Shown here: positions 50,806 through 58,162 of the stretch, in pieces
Layout: each line of letters starts with the position of its first letter
Position numbering within the stretch: position 1 is the first letter of the stretch
Source of the DNA: Microlunatus parietis
Lineage (GTDB): Bacteria; Actinomycetota; Actinomycetes; Propionibacteriales; Propionibacteriaceae
DNA: 64,000 bases
Assembly: GCF_013407955.1 (NCBI RefSeq)
Contig: NZ_JACCBU010000001.1
Location: 7,176,127 to 7,240,126 of the forward strand
Reading direction: 5' to 3'
Notes under the pieces: model-generated
Told to the model about the DNA's origin: nothing
What the model saw: the letters and a program-made list of their open reading frames with translations, nothing else
Databases searched by the model: none
Program-made: the position numbers and the translations under genes

Positions 50806-51747
50806 TCAGCCCAGCGGCTCGACCGAGAAGATGAACTCGCGGCCGTCGCGGAACGGCTCGATCAGCTCGACGTTCTCGTACGAGACGCCGCCGGGGATCG
50901 GAGATTCGCTGGCCCAGTAGGTGAAGCGGCCGTTCACACAGGCGACCAGCTCCGGGTCCGGGTCGGCGGCGCGCCAGGCCTGGACGGCCCGCCGGCCGTA
51001 GTACTTCCAGTGCTCCGCGGTCCCGTCCGCGTAGCGCGCCGCACCATGATCGACCTCGTCCGGCCGGGCCGACACGACGGCGGCACCGTCCTCGGCCCGG
51101 GTCAGTTCCGGAAGCCCGAACTTCGCGTGCGGCGCGAAGCCGGTCCCGTCGAAGCCCGGCCACAACTCGGCCGGCGTGACCGTACGGTTCGCGAGGTCGA
51201 GCAGCCGGAGCCGCGGGAAGTTGCCCATCGTCGCGGTCAGGACGCAGGCCTGCAGCGGCACCGAGCCGGGCCGGCGATGGGCCGCGATGCCGAACTCGTG
51301 CGGCCGGTCAGCGCGGAACGTGACCCGGACCGCCACGTCGGCGCCGTTGTCGAACCGTTCCGAGATGATCACCACGCTGAGCTGTTCCACCCCGTCGACC
51401 GTGGACACCTCGCCCGGCACCGGCTGGTCGCCGAGGCCGATCTCCGCCGCGTCGACCGACGGTGCACTCCAGAATCGCTTGCCCCGTTCCGGATCCAGGC
51501 TGCTCGGCTCGAGCTCGGAGTAGCCGCGCCGGTCGGCACCCTCCGGAATGGGTTCGATCGCGATGAAGTTGATCAACCGGTCCCGGGGATGATCAAGATA
51601 GGGGGCATAGATCCGGAGCAGGCCGCGCGGGCCGCCGAGCGGCGCGATGCCGACCTGGATCCCGTCGGCGAAACCCCAGCGCGGTTCGGCCGGGAAGTCG
51701 GACGACGGCTGGAGCCAGCTGTCGCGCTGCACGGGTTCGTTGATCAT
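50806..51747 (-). CDS. conserved-looking hypothetical protein
   Basis: 313 residues that I do not recognise. It has no signal peptide or membrane segment. It is rich in beta-strand patterns (RIYAPYL, LINFIAIEPIP, LSVVIISERFDNGADVAVRVTFRAD, RFTYWASES) and Trp/Tyr, suggesting a beta-sandwich as in sugar-binding or hydrolase accessory domains. The end (SYENVELIEPFRDGREFIFSVEP) looks like a final strand. It is 6 bp downstream of the DsbA-like gene and probably cotranscribed. Confidence 0.6.
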   Translation of the reverse strand: MINEPVQRDSWLQPSSDFPAEPRWGFADGIQVGIAPLGGPRGLLRIYAPYLDHPRDRLINFIAIEPIPEGADRRGYSELEPSSLDPERGKRFWSAPSVDAAEIGLGDQPVPGEVSTVDGVEQLSVVIISERFDNGADVAVRVTFRADRPHEFGIAAHRRPGSVPLQACVLTATMGNFPRLRLLDLANRTVTPAELWPGFDGTGFAPHAKFGLPELTRAEDGAAVVSARPDEVDHGAARYADGTAEHWKYYGRRAVQAWRAADPDPELVACVNGRFTYWASESPIPGGVSYENVELIEPFRDGREFIFSVEPLG

Positions 51748-51753
51748 GGTCGA

Positions 51754-52359
51754 TCAGGTTAAACCCGGCGTCTTCAGCTCGGTGAACGGGGTGACCGCGG
51801 CGAGTTCGATCATGGCCCGCCAGAGCCGGAGCCCGTCCTCGTCGCCGACCTCCGCGGTGATCACCGGCCCGAAGAACGCCCGGTCCACGCCGCTGCGGTC
51901 GCGCAGCCGGACCACCGGTGTGCCCAGGCCCGGCCCGACCAGCGCGACGCCGCGAGCATGCGAAGCTCGGATCGCTGCGTCGAAGGCGGCCGATTCGCCA
52001 GCCCGCACCAGGTCGGCCGGCAGCCCGGCGGTGCCGAGAGCCTCGACGAAATCGTTCAGCCAGTCGTTCTCGACACCGGGCTCCCGCTCCCACAGGGCCC
52101 GGTAGAAGCGCAGTAGCGCCGCCGGCCCGTGCCGGTCCAGCACCGCCGCACAGATCCGTACCGGCACCCAGAGATAGCCGTCCGGATCACCCTCCGGGTC
52201 GTCCGCTCGCCCTTCGTTGAGCACCGAGAGGCTCATCAGGTGCCAATCGACGGTGATCAACTCCCGCTCGGCCAGCCGGAGCAGCCAGCGGGCCGTCAAC
52301 CAGGTCAGCGGGCAGGACGGATCGAACCAGCAATCGACCCGCCAGCCGTCCTTGGTCAT
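51754..52359 (-). CDS. DsbA-family protein like mycothiol-dependent nitroreductase
   Basis: 201 residues. VDCWFDPSCPLTWLTARWLLRL places a single Cys where Rv2466c-type mycothiol-dependent reductases have a CPWxC-like motif; here CPLTW keeps the Cys-Pro and the Trp but lacks the second Cys. The helical insert and the cis-Pro strand (GTPVVRL) follow the thioredoxin fold. ATG 52359 follows TAGGGT by 6 nt. Mycothiol-linked redox or isomerase chemistry is inferred. Confidence 0.75.
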   Translation of the reverse strand: MTKDGWRVDCWFDPSCPLTWLTARWLLRLAERELITVDWHLMSLSVLNEGRADDPEGDPDGYLWVPVRICAAVLDRHGPAALLRFYRALWEREPGVENDWLNDFVEALGTAGLPADLVRAGESAAFDAAIRASHARGVALVGPGLGTPVVRLRDRSGVDRAFFGPVITAEVGDEDGLRLWRAMIELAAVTPFTELKTPGLT

Positions 52360-52368
52360 CGCTCCACC

Positions 52369-54396
52369 CTAGTCAGCGATCGCGCCCTGGTCAGTGATCG
52401 CGGCGAACACGTCGCGGCCGGTGTTCTCCAGTCCCCGCAGGTATTCCCGGCGATCGACCGGGTTTCCGTCGGTGCGGCGCCGTTGCGGCGGGACGCCGCG
52501 GACCGGCCGATAGCCGTGGAACTCGGTCTCCAGGACGCCCTCGCCGCGGGTCCAGCCGGGGAGCCGCTGCTGCAGTTCGTGCACCCGGGCCGCCGGCAGT
52601 TCGCCGTCGATGATCACCGACCGCCGGTGCGGCCGAGAGCCCAGCGGTACGGCCTCCAGGCGGACCACCGCCGGCAGGACGACCTCGACCAGGTCCGCCG
52701 GCACCTCCAGCCGCATCCGGTGCAACGGTTCGAGCACCTGACTGCCGGCCCGGCGCAGGGCGGCCATCAGGACCAGCGGTGTGAGGTAGCGGAAGTCGCC
52801 GGCGGTGCTGGACATCGCCTTGTTGAACTTCTGGTGCGCATGACTCTGCCGCGGCGAGTAGCCGGTGTGGGTCATGATCACCGCGCAACCCTGCACTTGC
52901 CAGCCGTGCAGGCCTTGCCGCAGCGCGGTCTGGACGGTGTCCTCGACCGCCTTGAAGAACGCGGGCGGCATCGAGCCCAGCTCCGCCTCCAGCCGGAACG
53001 TGTTGTCCTCACCGAGCAACGGTTCGACGCGCAGCCCGACCGTGGCGAGGAACGGATTCGGCGCCACGCCGTTGAACTCGACCGCAGCCCCGGTGCCGAT
53101 CGGGCGTTCGACACAGATGATCGAGGTCTCGGCGAACTCGACGTCGATGCCGTACTCGTCGGCGAGCGTCGCCCCGATCACCTCCTTCTGCACCTCACCG
53201 TACAGCGACAAGGACAGTTCCTGACGACTGTCGTCGGAACGGAGATTGATCAATGGGTCCTGCTCGGCGAGCTGGGAAAGCGCGCTGAACAGGGCTCCGC
53301 GTCGGGTCGGGTCGACCGGCGCGATGATCGTCTCCAGCGTCGGCGGCGCGAACTGGGTGGTCTCGGCCAACGGGTCGGCGGCGCCGATCACGTCACCGAT
53401 CCTGATCTTGGGCAGGCCGCGGACCCGGCCGATCTGGCCGGCGCCGAGCATGCCGGTCTCGGCCGGAGCGCCACGTTCGACCAGGTCCAGGCCGGTGATC
53501 CGGCCCCGACCGCCCGAGGCGAGCGGGACGTGATCACGGACCCGCAGCGTGCCGCCGAAGACCCGGACGTAGGCGGCCCGCTCGCCGTTGGCGCCACGGT
53601 CGATCTTGAACACGCGGGCCGACGTGGTCGGCGTCTGCAGCCGTCCCGAGGGCAGGAACCGGAGCAAGCCGTCGGTGAGCTCCGTCACGCCGGCGCCGGT
53701 CACGGCCGACCCGAAGTAGACCGGGCTGACCCGGCCGGCCCGGATCTGTCGCCGTAGCGCGCGGTGCATGGCGCCCGCCGACGGAGTCGCGGACTGACCG
53801 ACGTAGGCCGCCAGCAGTGCGTCGTCATGCTCGGCCAGGAGTTCCAGCCGCCGGTCGAGCACGCCCGGGGCCTCGTCCCGCAGTCGGCGCACGGAGGCCT
53901 GCCGGCTGCCGGGTGCCCGTACCGACGTGATCGGCACGACCACGGTCTCCAGCCGTTCGGCCAGGTCGACGAGCAGGTCGTCGGACCGGGCGCCGCGCCG
54001 GTCGATCTTGTTCACGAAGATCACGGTCGGGATGCCCAGCCGGCGCAGGGCGCGGAACAGCACCCGGGTCTGCGCCTGGACGCCTTCCACCGCGGAGACG
54101 ACGAGCACCGCGCCGTCGAGCACGGCGAGAGCGCGTTCGACCTCGGCGATGAAGTCGGGGTGTCCGGGCGTGTCGATCAGGTTCACCGTCACGTCCCGTA
54201 CCGGAAACGACGCGACCGCCGTCTTGATCGTGATGCCGCGCCGCCGTTCCAGCGCGAGAGTGTCGGTCTGGGTGCTGCCGTCGTCGACCCGGCCCAGTTC
54301 GTCCATCACCCCGGCCGCGTAGAGCAGCCGTTCGGTCAGACTGGTCTTACCGGCGTCGACATGCGCCACGATCCCCAGGTTGAGTGTGCGAGCCAA
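52369..54396 (-). CDS. TetM/OtrA-like ribosomal protection GTPase (tetracycline resistance family)
   Basis: 675 residues. MARTLNLGIVAHVDAGKTSLTERLL is the G1 loop; RGITIKT, DTPGHPDF and NKID are G2-G4. The EF-G-like domains II-V follow, ending in GRPVRGVPPQRRRTDGN. Length and architecture are those of ribosomal protection proteins rather than EF-G (no G' insert). It would release tetracycline from the 30S A site. The start is a TTG with no good Shine-Dalgarno sequence (AAGGA 9 nt away), inside the leader ORF at 54347-54454. Confidence 0.88.
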   Translation of the reverse strand: MARTLNLGIVAHVDAGKTSLTERLLYAAGVMDELGRVDDGSTQTDTLALERRRGITIKTAVASFPVRDVTVNLIDTPGHPDFIAEVERALAVLDGAVLVVSAVEGVQAQTRVLFRALRRLGIPTVIFVNKIDRRGARSDDLLVDLAERLETVVVPITSVRAPGSRQASVRRLRDEAPGVLDRRLELLAEHDDALLAAYVGQSATPSAGAMHRALRRQIRAGRVSPVYFGSAVTGAGVTELTDGLLRFLPSGRLQTPTTSARVFKIDRGANGERAAYVRVFGGTLRVRDHVPLASGGRGRITGLDLVERGAPAETGMLGAGQIGRVRGLPKIRIGDVIGAADPLAETTQFAPPTLETIIAPVDPTRRGALFSALSQLAEQDPLINLRSDDSRQELSLSLYGEVQKEVIGATLADEYGIDVEFAETSIICVERPIGTGAAVEFNGVAPNPFLATVGLRVEPLLGEDNTFRLEAELGSMPPAFFKAVEDTVQTALRQGLHGWQVQGCAVIMTHTGYSPRQSHAHQKFNKAMSSTAGDFRYLTPLVLMAALRRAGSQVLEPLHRMRLEVPADLVEVVLPAVVRLEAVPLGSRPHRRSVIIDGELPAARVHELQQRLPGWTRGEGVLETEFHGYRPVRGVPPQRRRTDGNPVDRREYLRGLENTGRDVFAAITDQGAIAD

Positions 54397-54454
54397 GCCT
54401 CAAGTCCTTCGAGTGCGTGCTGACAGAGCTGTTGGTCATGACAGCTGTCCGCAT
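54347..54454 (-). CDS. leader peptide overlapping the ribosomal protection gene
   Basis: 35 codons, MRTAVMTNSSVSTHSKDLRL then GSHTQPGDRGACRRR. ATG 54454 has a strong GAGGAGG 8 nt upstream, far better than anything before the TTG of the main gene, which lies within this ORF in another frame. The ORF ends 50 nt inside the main gene. TetM-type genes in other bacteria are controlled by short leader ORFs, so ribosome stalling or translational coupling is the likely role. Confidence 0.65.
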   Translation of the reverse strand: MRTAVMTNSSVSTHSKDLRLGSHTQPGDRGACRRR

Positions 54455-54487
54455 GGCTCGGCCCTCCTCGGGTGATCGTTCCCGGGC

Positions 54488-54524
54488 AGTACAACACCAC
54501 CGGAGGCTCGGGGCAACCGGTTTT
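54488..54524 (-). promoter_or_regulatory. WhiB7-like promoter of the ribosomal protection gene
   Basis: On the minus strand: an AAAA tract (54521-54524), then TTGCCC (-35; 54511-54516), a 17-nt spacer and TGTACT (-10; 54488-54493). An A/T tract a few bases upstream of the -35 is the feature by which WhiB7 recognises drug-resistance promoters in mycobacteria and Streptomyces. The expected start is about 25 nt before the leader ATG. Confidence 0.5.
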
Positions 54525-54537
54525 CGGAACCCCAGGG

Positions 54538-54972
54538 TCAACCGGTAAACCCGCCGAGGTGCTTGATCACCTCCGCGCCCGACCCGAAGATCCCGGCCAG
54601 AATGCCGACCACCGCCGAAACCGTGGCCAACTTGGCGGGAGCCCCGGTCCAGAGCCCCTTGGTCTTCTCGCGCAGATTTCCATGCCACCAGGCCGTCTTC
54701 AACTTCTGCCATTTGTGCTGGCGGATGCGGCAGCCGAGCAGCAGTCCGGATGAGTTGTTGCGACAGAGCTCGATCTGATCACCGCGTTGCCGGTTGATCG
54801 CGGCGCACGTAGCGGGGGCGGAAAAGAGCGTCCAGATCAGCACCAGAATGGGCCCCGCGATGAAGGGGGCAATTCCGGAACCCCCGAGGACTATCCAGAC
54901 CACCATCCCGGCCAGCGGAATCAAGCCCCACCAGCGCCGAAAGATCTTATGGCCCGCCGCAGAACGCCCCAT
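54538..54972 (-). CDS. hypothetical membrane protein
   Basis: 144 residues that I do not recognise. Three hydrophobic segments: WWGLIPLAGMVVWIVLGG, FIAGPILVLIWTLFSAP and KLATVSAVVGILAGIFGSG. The central part (RGDQIELCRNNSSGLLLGCRIRQHKWQKLKTAWWHGNLREK) is basic with two Cys residues. ATG 54972 follows TACCAT by 6 nt. It ends close to the ribosomal-protection promoter, on the same strand. Confidence 0.62.
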   Translation of the reverse strand: MGRSAAGHKIFRRWWGLIPLAGMVVWIVLGGSGIAPFIAGPILVLIWTLFSAPATCAAINRQRGDQIELCRNNSSGLLLGCRIRQHKWQKLKTAWWHGNLREKTKGLWTGAPAKLATVSAVVGILAGIFGSGAEVIKHLGGFTG

Positions 54973-55072
54973 GACATGATGGTAAGCGGCCCTCGTTCTT
55001 GGATGTTCTCGTACTCTGCGCGTTCCCGCTTCCTGGAACGACGGGTGTAGGCCGACTTGTCGATCGCCGGAG

Positions 55073-56095
55073 TCAGAGTTGCCCAGTTGCCGCCTGCAGT
55101 CCGAGGCTCGCGGCGGCGACGGCGATCCAGAGCAGGGCGCCGAGCAGCAGCGGCTTCGGGCCGGAGCGGCGCAGGTCCGCCAGTCGCAGGGACAGCCCGA
55201 TACCGGTCAGCGCGGCCGTGATCAGGAACAGACCGAGCGCGGCCAGCGCCGGCTGCCAGGAGGCGGGAATCAGGCCGAGCGTCTGCAGCCCGGCCGCGAC
55301 CAGGAAGCCGATCAGGAACGGCGGCACCAGCCGCCACGGCTGCGGCCGCCCGGTGGGCCGTTCGGCGCCGGACCGATTCCGGGAGTTGATCACGGCGATC
55401 ACGAGCACGATCGGAATGATCATCAGGCTGCGGGCCAGCTTGACCACCAGCGCCTGCGGCCCTGCGGCCGGGTTGAAGGCGTAGGCGGTCGCGACGACGG
55501 AGGAGGTGTCGTTGACCGCCGTTCCGCTCCACCGGCCGAACGCGGCCGGATCGAGGCCGAGCAAGTGACCCAGCGGCGGGAAGATCATCACGGCCGCGAC
55601 GTTGAAGGTGAAGATCGTGCCGATGGCGTACCCGATCGCGCGGTCCCGGGGCTTGATCACGGCCGACGTGGCGGCGATCGCGGACGCCCCACAGATCGCC
55701 GTCCCGACGGTGATCAACAACGTGGTCTCGGAGTCCAGCCGGAACAGCCGGCCCAGGACCGCGCCGCCGACAAGCGCGATGATCAAGGTCCCGATCATCA
55801 CCGGCAGTGACTCTCGACCGACCGTGATCACCTGGCGCAGCGACAGGCCGGTGCCCAGAACGACGATCGCCGCCTGAAGCAGGAAGCGCCCGGCGAGACC
55901 GTACCCGGGCGTCAGGGAGGCCGATCTCAGCCGCGGTACGACAGCGCCGGCGAGCGCCCCGATCACGAGTCCGAAGACGGGCGCGCCGACCAGCGGGACC
56001 AGTCCTCCCAGCAGGGACGCCAGGACCGAGCCGGCTCCGACCACGGCGAGCCCCGGGAGCACGGCCCGGCCGCGAGTCAGGAATCCGCCCGTCAT
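55073..56095 (-). CDS. YeiH-family (UPF0324) transporter, putative sulfate/anion exporter family
   Basis: 340 residues with about 10 membrane spans. GGAG lies 8 nt before ATG 56095. The family core is clear: LQAAIVVLGTGLSL, ITVGTAICGASAIAATSAVIKP and WSGTAVNDTSSVVATAYAF, including the GTAxCGxSAI and GTAVNDTSSV signatures. Annotated members are called putative sulfate exporters, but transport is not well established. Divergent from a GntR regulator with a palindrome in between. Confidence 0.87.
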   Translation of the reverse strand: MTGGFLTRGRAVLPGLAVVGAGSVLASLLGGLVPLVGAPVFGLVIGALAGAVVPRLRSASLTPGYGLAGRFLLQAAIVVLGTGLSLRQVITVGRESLPVMIGTLIIALVGGAVLGRLFRLDSETTLLITVGTAICGASAIAATSAVIKPRDRAIGYAIGTIFTFNVAAVMIFPPLGHLLGLDPAAFGRWSGTAVNDTSSVVATAYAFNPAAGPQALVVKLARSLMIIPIVLVIAVINSRNRSGAERPTGRPQPWRLVPPFLIGFLVAAGLQTLGLIPASWQPALAALGLFLITAALTGIGLSLRLADLRRSGPKPLLLGALLWIAVAAASLGLQAATGQL

Positions 56096-56113
56096 CTCAA
56101 CGCTCCGTTCGAG

Positions 56114-56131
56114 GAAATGTGCGTACATTTC
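56114..56131. promoter_or_regulatory. GntR-type palindrome between yeiH-like and gntR genes
   Basis: GAAATGT and ACATTTC form a perfect 7-bp inverted repeat around GCGT, 18 bp upstream of the YeiH-type gene's ATG and 38 bp before the GntR start. It is a probable operator for the adjacent regulator. Confidence 0.65.
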
Positions 56132-56169
56132 ACCCCAGTAGGGTAACCGCCGAGCAAGGGAGGGGCGCA

Positions 56170-56937
56170 GTGGCGTCGAATCGTCTGGACCGGACGGCGG
56201 CAACACCGTTGTGGCGGCAGCTGCAGGACGACCTCACCGCGCGCATCGAGGCCGACGAGTTCGGCGCCGGCTTTCCCGGCGAGCACGCCCTGGCCGAGGA
56301 GTATGGGGTCAGTCGGCACACGGTCCGGCAGGCGCTGCGACAGCTCCGCGGCGACGGCCGGGTGGTCGCCGAACGCGGCCGTCAGCCGCGAGTCACGCCG
56401 CCGACCGAGATCAACCAGCCGCTCGGCACGCTCTACAGCCTGTTCGCCGCGGTCCGGGCGGCCGGGCTGACCCAGCGCAGCGTCGTCCGCTGTCTGGACC
56501 GCCGGGCGGACGGCGTCGTGGCCGAGCGGCTCGGGCTCGAGGCGTCGACGCCGTTGGTCTACCTGGAGCGGGTCCGGATGGCCGACGGCGAACCGCTGGC
56601 ACTGGACCGGGCCTGGCTGCCGGCCGACTTCGCGGGGCCGCTGCTGGTCGCGGACTTCTCGGAGACCAGCCTGTACGGCGAGTTGGCGGCCCGGGTCGGC
56701 GTCCGGCCGGACCGTGGCCGGGAGGAGCTGCACGCTGTCGTACCGACGGCGGCCGAACGAGCCCTCCTGCACTGCCCGCCCGGCACCGCCGCCTTCTCGA
56801 TCCACCGGCTGGGCCGGGTGCGCGGCCGAGCGGTCGAGTGGCGGCACACCGTGGTCCGCGGCGATCGGTTCGGGCTCACCGCGGAGTTCGGCGGGGTCGC
56901 CCCGGTGCTCGGCGACGCGGCACTCCTACACTCATGA
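56170..56937 (+). CDS. GntR-family regulator (HutC type, UTRA domain)
   Basis: 255 residues from GTG 56170, with GGGAGGG at 56158-56164. TPLWRQLQDDLTARIEADEFGAGFPGEHALAEEYGVSRHTVRQALRQLRGDG is the GntR wing. UTRA ligand domain: LVYLERVRMADGEPLALDRAWLP and FSIHRLGRVRGRAVEWRHTVVRGDRF. It probably represses the divergent YeiH-type transporter in response to a small anion or metabolite. Stop and the next start overlap (ATGA). Confidence 0.88.
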   Translation: MASNRLDRTAATPLWRQLQDDLTARIEADEFGAGFPGEHALAEEYGVSRHTVRQALRQLRGDGRVVAERGRQPRVTPPTEINQPLGTLYSLFAAVRAAGLTQRSVVRCLDRRADGVVAERLGLEASTPLVYLERVRMADGEPLALDRAWLPADFAGPLLVADFSETSLYGELAARVGVRPDRGREELHAVVPTAAERALLHCPPGTAAFSIHRLGRVRGRAVEWRHTVVRGDRFGLTAEFGGVAPVLGDAALLHS

Positions 56938-57455
56938 TCATGACTTTCAGCGTTCGGGCGATGACGCCGGAGGACGCCGGGCCGGTGCTGGCGATCTACC
57001 AGCTCGGCATCGACGAGGGCGACGCCACCTTCGAGACGACCGCGCCGACCTGGGCCGAGTTCACCGAGAGCAGGCTGCCCGAGTTCAGCCAGGTGGCGGT
57101 CGACCCGGACGGCACCGTGCTCGGCTGGATCGCGGCCACCCGGGTGTCCAGTCGAGCCTGCTACGCCGGGGTGATCGAGCATTCCGTGTACGTACACCCG
57201 GACGGACGCGGCCGCGGGGTCGGCCGGCGGCTGCTGGACCGGCTGATCGAGCTGGCCGACGAAGCCGGCGTGTGGACGATCCAGTCGTCGATCTTCCCGG
57301 AGAACCAGGCCAGCCTCGCGCTGCACGCCGCGGTCGGTTTCCGGGTGGTCGGCACCCGGATCAAGATCGCCCAGCAGCACGGCCGCTGGCGGGACACCGT
57401 GCTGATCGAACGACGCAGCCCGGGTGCCGGCGAGGACGACCCGGCCGTTCTCTGA
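56934..57455 (+). CDS. GNAT acetyltransferase, phosphinothricin-acetyltransferase-like
   Basis: 173 residues from ATG 56934 overlapping the GntR stop. FSVRAMTPEDAGPVLAIYQLGIDEGDATFETTAPTWAEF, VEHSVYVHPDGRGRGVGRRLLDRLIELADEAGVWTIQ-type IEHSVYVHPDGRGRGVGRRLL, and IFPENQASLALHAAVGFRVVGTR are signatures of the PAT/BAR branch (YncA-like). It acetylates an amino group, perhaps of methionine derivatives. Its cotranscription with the regulator links it to YeiH-type transport. Confidence 0.87.
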   Translation: MIMTFSVRAMTPEDAGPVLAIYQLGIDEGDATFETTAPTWAEFTESRLPEFSQVAVDPDGTVLGWIAATRVSSRACYAGVIEHSVYVHPDGRGRGVGRRLLDRLIELADEAGVWTIQSSIFPENQASLALHAAVGFRVVGTRIKIAQQHGRWRDTVLIERRSPGAGEDDPAVL

Positions 57456-57493
57456 TGATCATGACCGCCTCATGATCAGAGGACGACCGATGA

Positions 57494-58045
57494 TCATGAC
57501 GTGGGCGGGGTGAACCAGGCGAGCGGGATCGGGCCGCGGTGCAGGATGTGCGGTACGTCGACCCAGGGCAACCACGGGTCGTCCGGACCGAGCCGTTCCA
57601 GGCGGTCCAGCGCGATCTGGGTGACCCGACTGACCGCGCGCAGGCCGGCGGTGGTGAACGGCAGGTAGTCGTGCTCGTCCGGCGGATCCGGATAGTGCCC
57701 GTCCTGCCCGTGCCGCATCAGCCTGATCACGCAGCGGTCCGGGTCGAGCCGTGAGGCGTCGAGGGTGGCCGGCGGGCGATCTCCGACCGGGCGGCCGGAC
57801 CGGGCTAGGGCCTGGAACAGCGGCGCCGGATGGACGGGGGAGAGGAACACGACGTCGGCCCAGGTGCAGCCGAGCGGCGGTACCGGTTCGATCAGGCCGT
57901 GCGGCCGGCGGTCGTACTTCGCGGCGTGCTCCCGGTAGAGGTCGGGATGGGCGTCGCGCAGTTCGTTCAGCGGGAGCATCAGATCGCCGCGGGGATGGGT
58001 CAGGTGTGAGTGGAACAAGGTTCCCTGGACAGGTTGTGAGGGCAT
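57494..58045 (-). CDS. hypothetical protein behind an SD-sequestering hairpin
   Basis: 183 residues. The translation, including LPLNELRDAHPDLYREHAAKYDR, CTWADVVFLSPVHPAPLF and WVDVPHILHRGPIPLAWF, looks like a conserved family of actinobacterial proteins, but I cannot name a function. The SD is GGGAGG, 7 nt before ATG 58045, within the right arm of a perfect stem. The TGA stop lies in a TGATCA palindrome. Confidence 0.66.
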   Translation of the reverse strand: MPSQPVQGTLFHSHLTHPRGDLMLPLNELRDAHPDLYREHAAKYDRRPHGLIEPVPPLGCTWADVVFLSPVHPAPLFQALARSGRPVGDRPPATLDASRLDPDRCVIRLMRHGQDGHYPDPPDEHDYLPFTTAGLRAVSRVTQIALDRLERLGPDDPWLPWVDVPHILHRGPIPLAWFTPPTS

Positions 58046-58046
58046 G

Positions 58047-58082
58047 AAAAAGCCTCCCGACCCGTCCGGTCCGAGAGGCTTT
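58047..58082 (-). terminator. intrinsic terminator-like hairpin directly before a start codon
   Basis: Read on the minus strand, the arms AAAGCCTC and GAGGCTTT extend (with two G-U pairs) to a 12-bp stem, closed by a GGAC loop and followed by a five-T run and the ATG. The right arm includes the SD. A T-run after a GC-rich stem is rare in this genome type. Confidence 0.72.
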
Positions 58083-58092
58083 GCAGGTCATC

Positions 58093-58101
58093 ATTATATC
58101 A
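58093..58101 (-). promoter_or_regulatory. extended -10 promoter of the hairpin-led gene
   Basis: TGATATAAT on the minus strand is an extended -10 (TGnTATAAT). The -35 region is poor. The predicted start is about base 58086, only a few nt before the hairpin, leaving a leader of about 40 nt that is mostly hairpin. Confidence 0.6.
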
Positions 58102-58162
58102 GTTCTGGCCGCTGGAATCGTGTCAGGGCCTCCGGGTTCCCGGCACGGCCTAAGCTGGCCCC

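Noticed and set aside
54921..55532. A 203-codon minus-strand frame
   Set aside because: It overlaps the YeiH-type gene in another frame with Arg/Ala-rich low-complexity translation.
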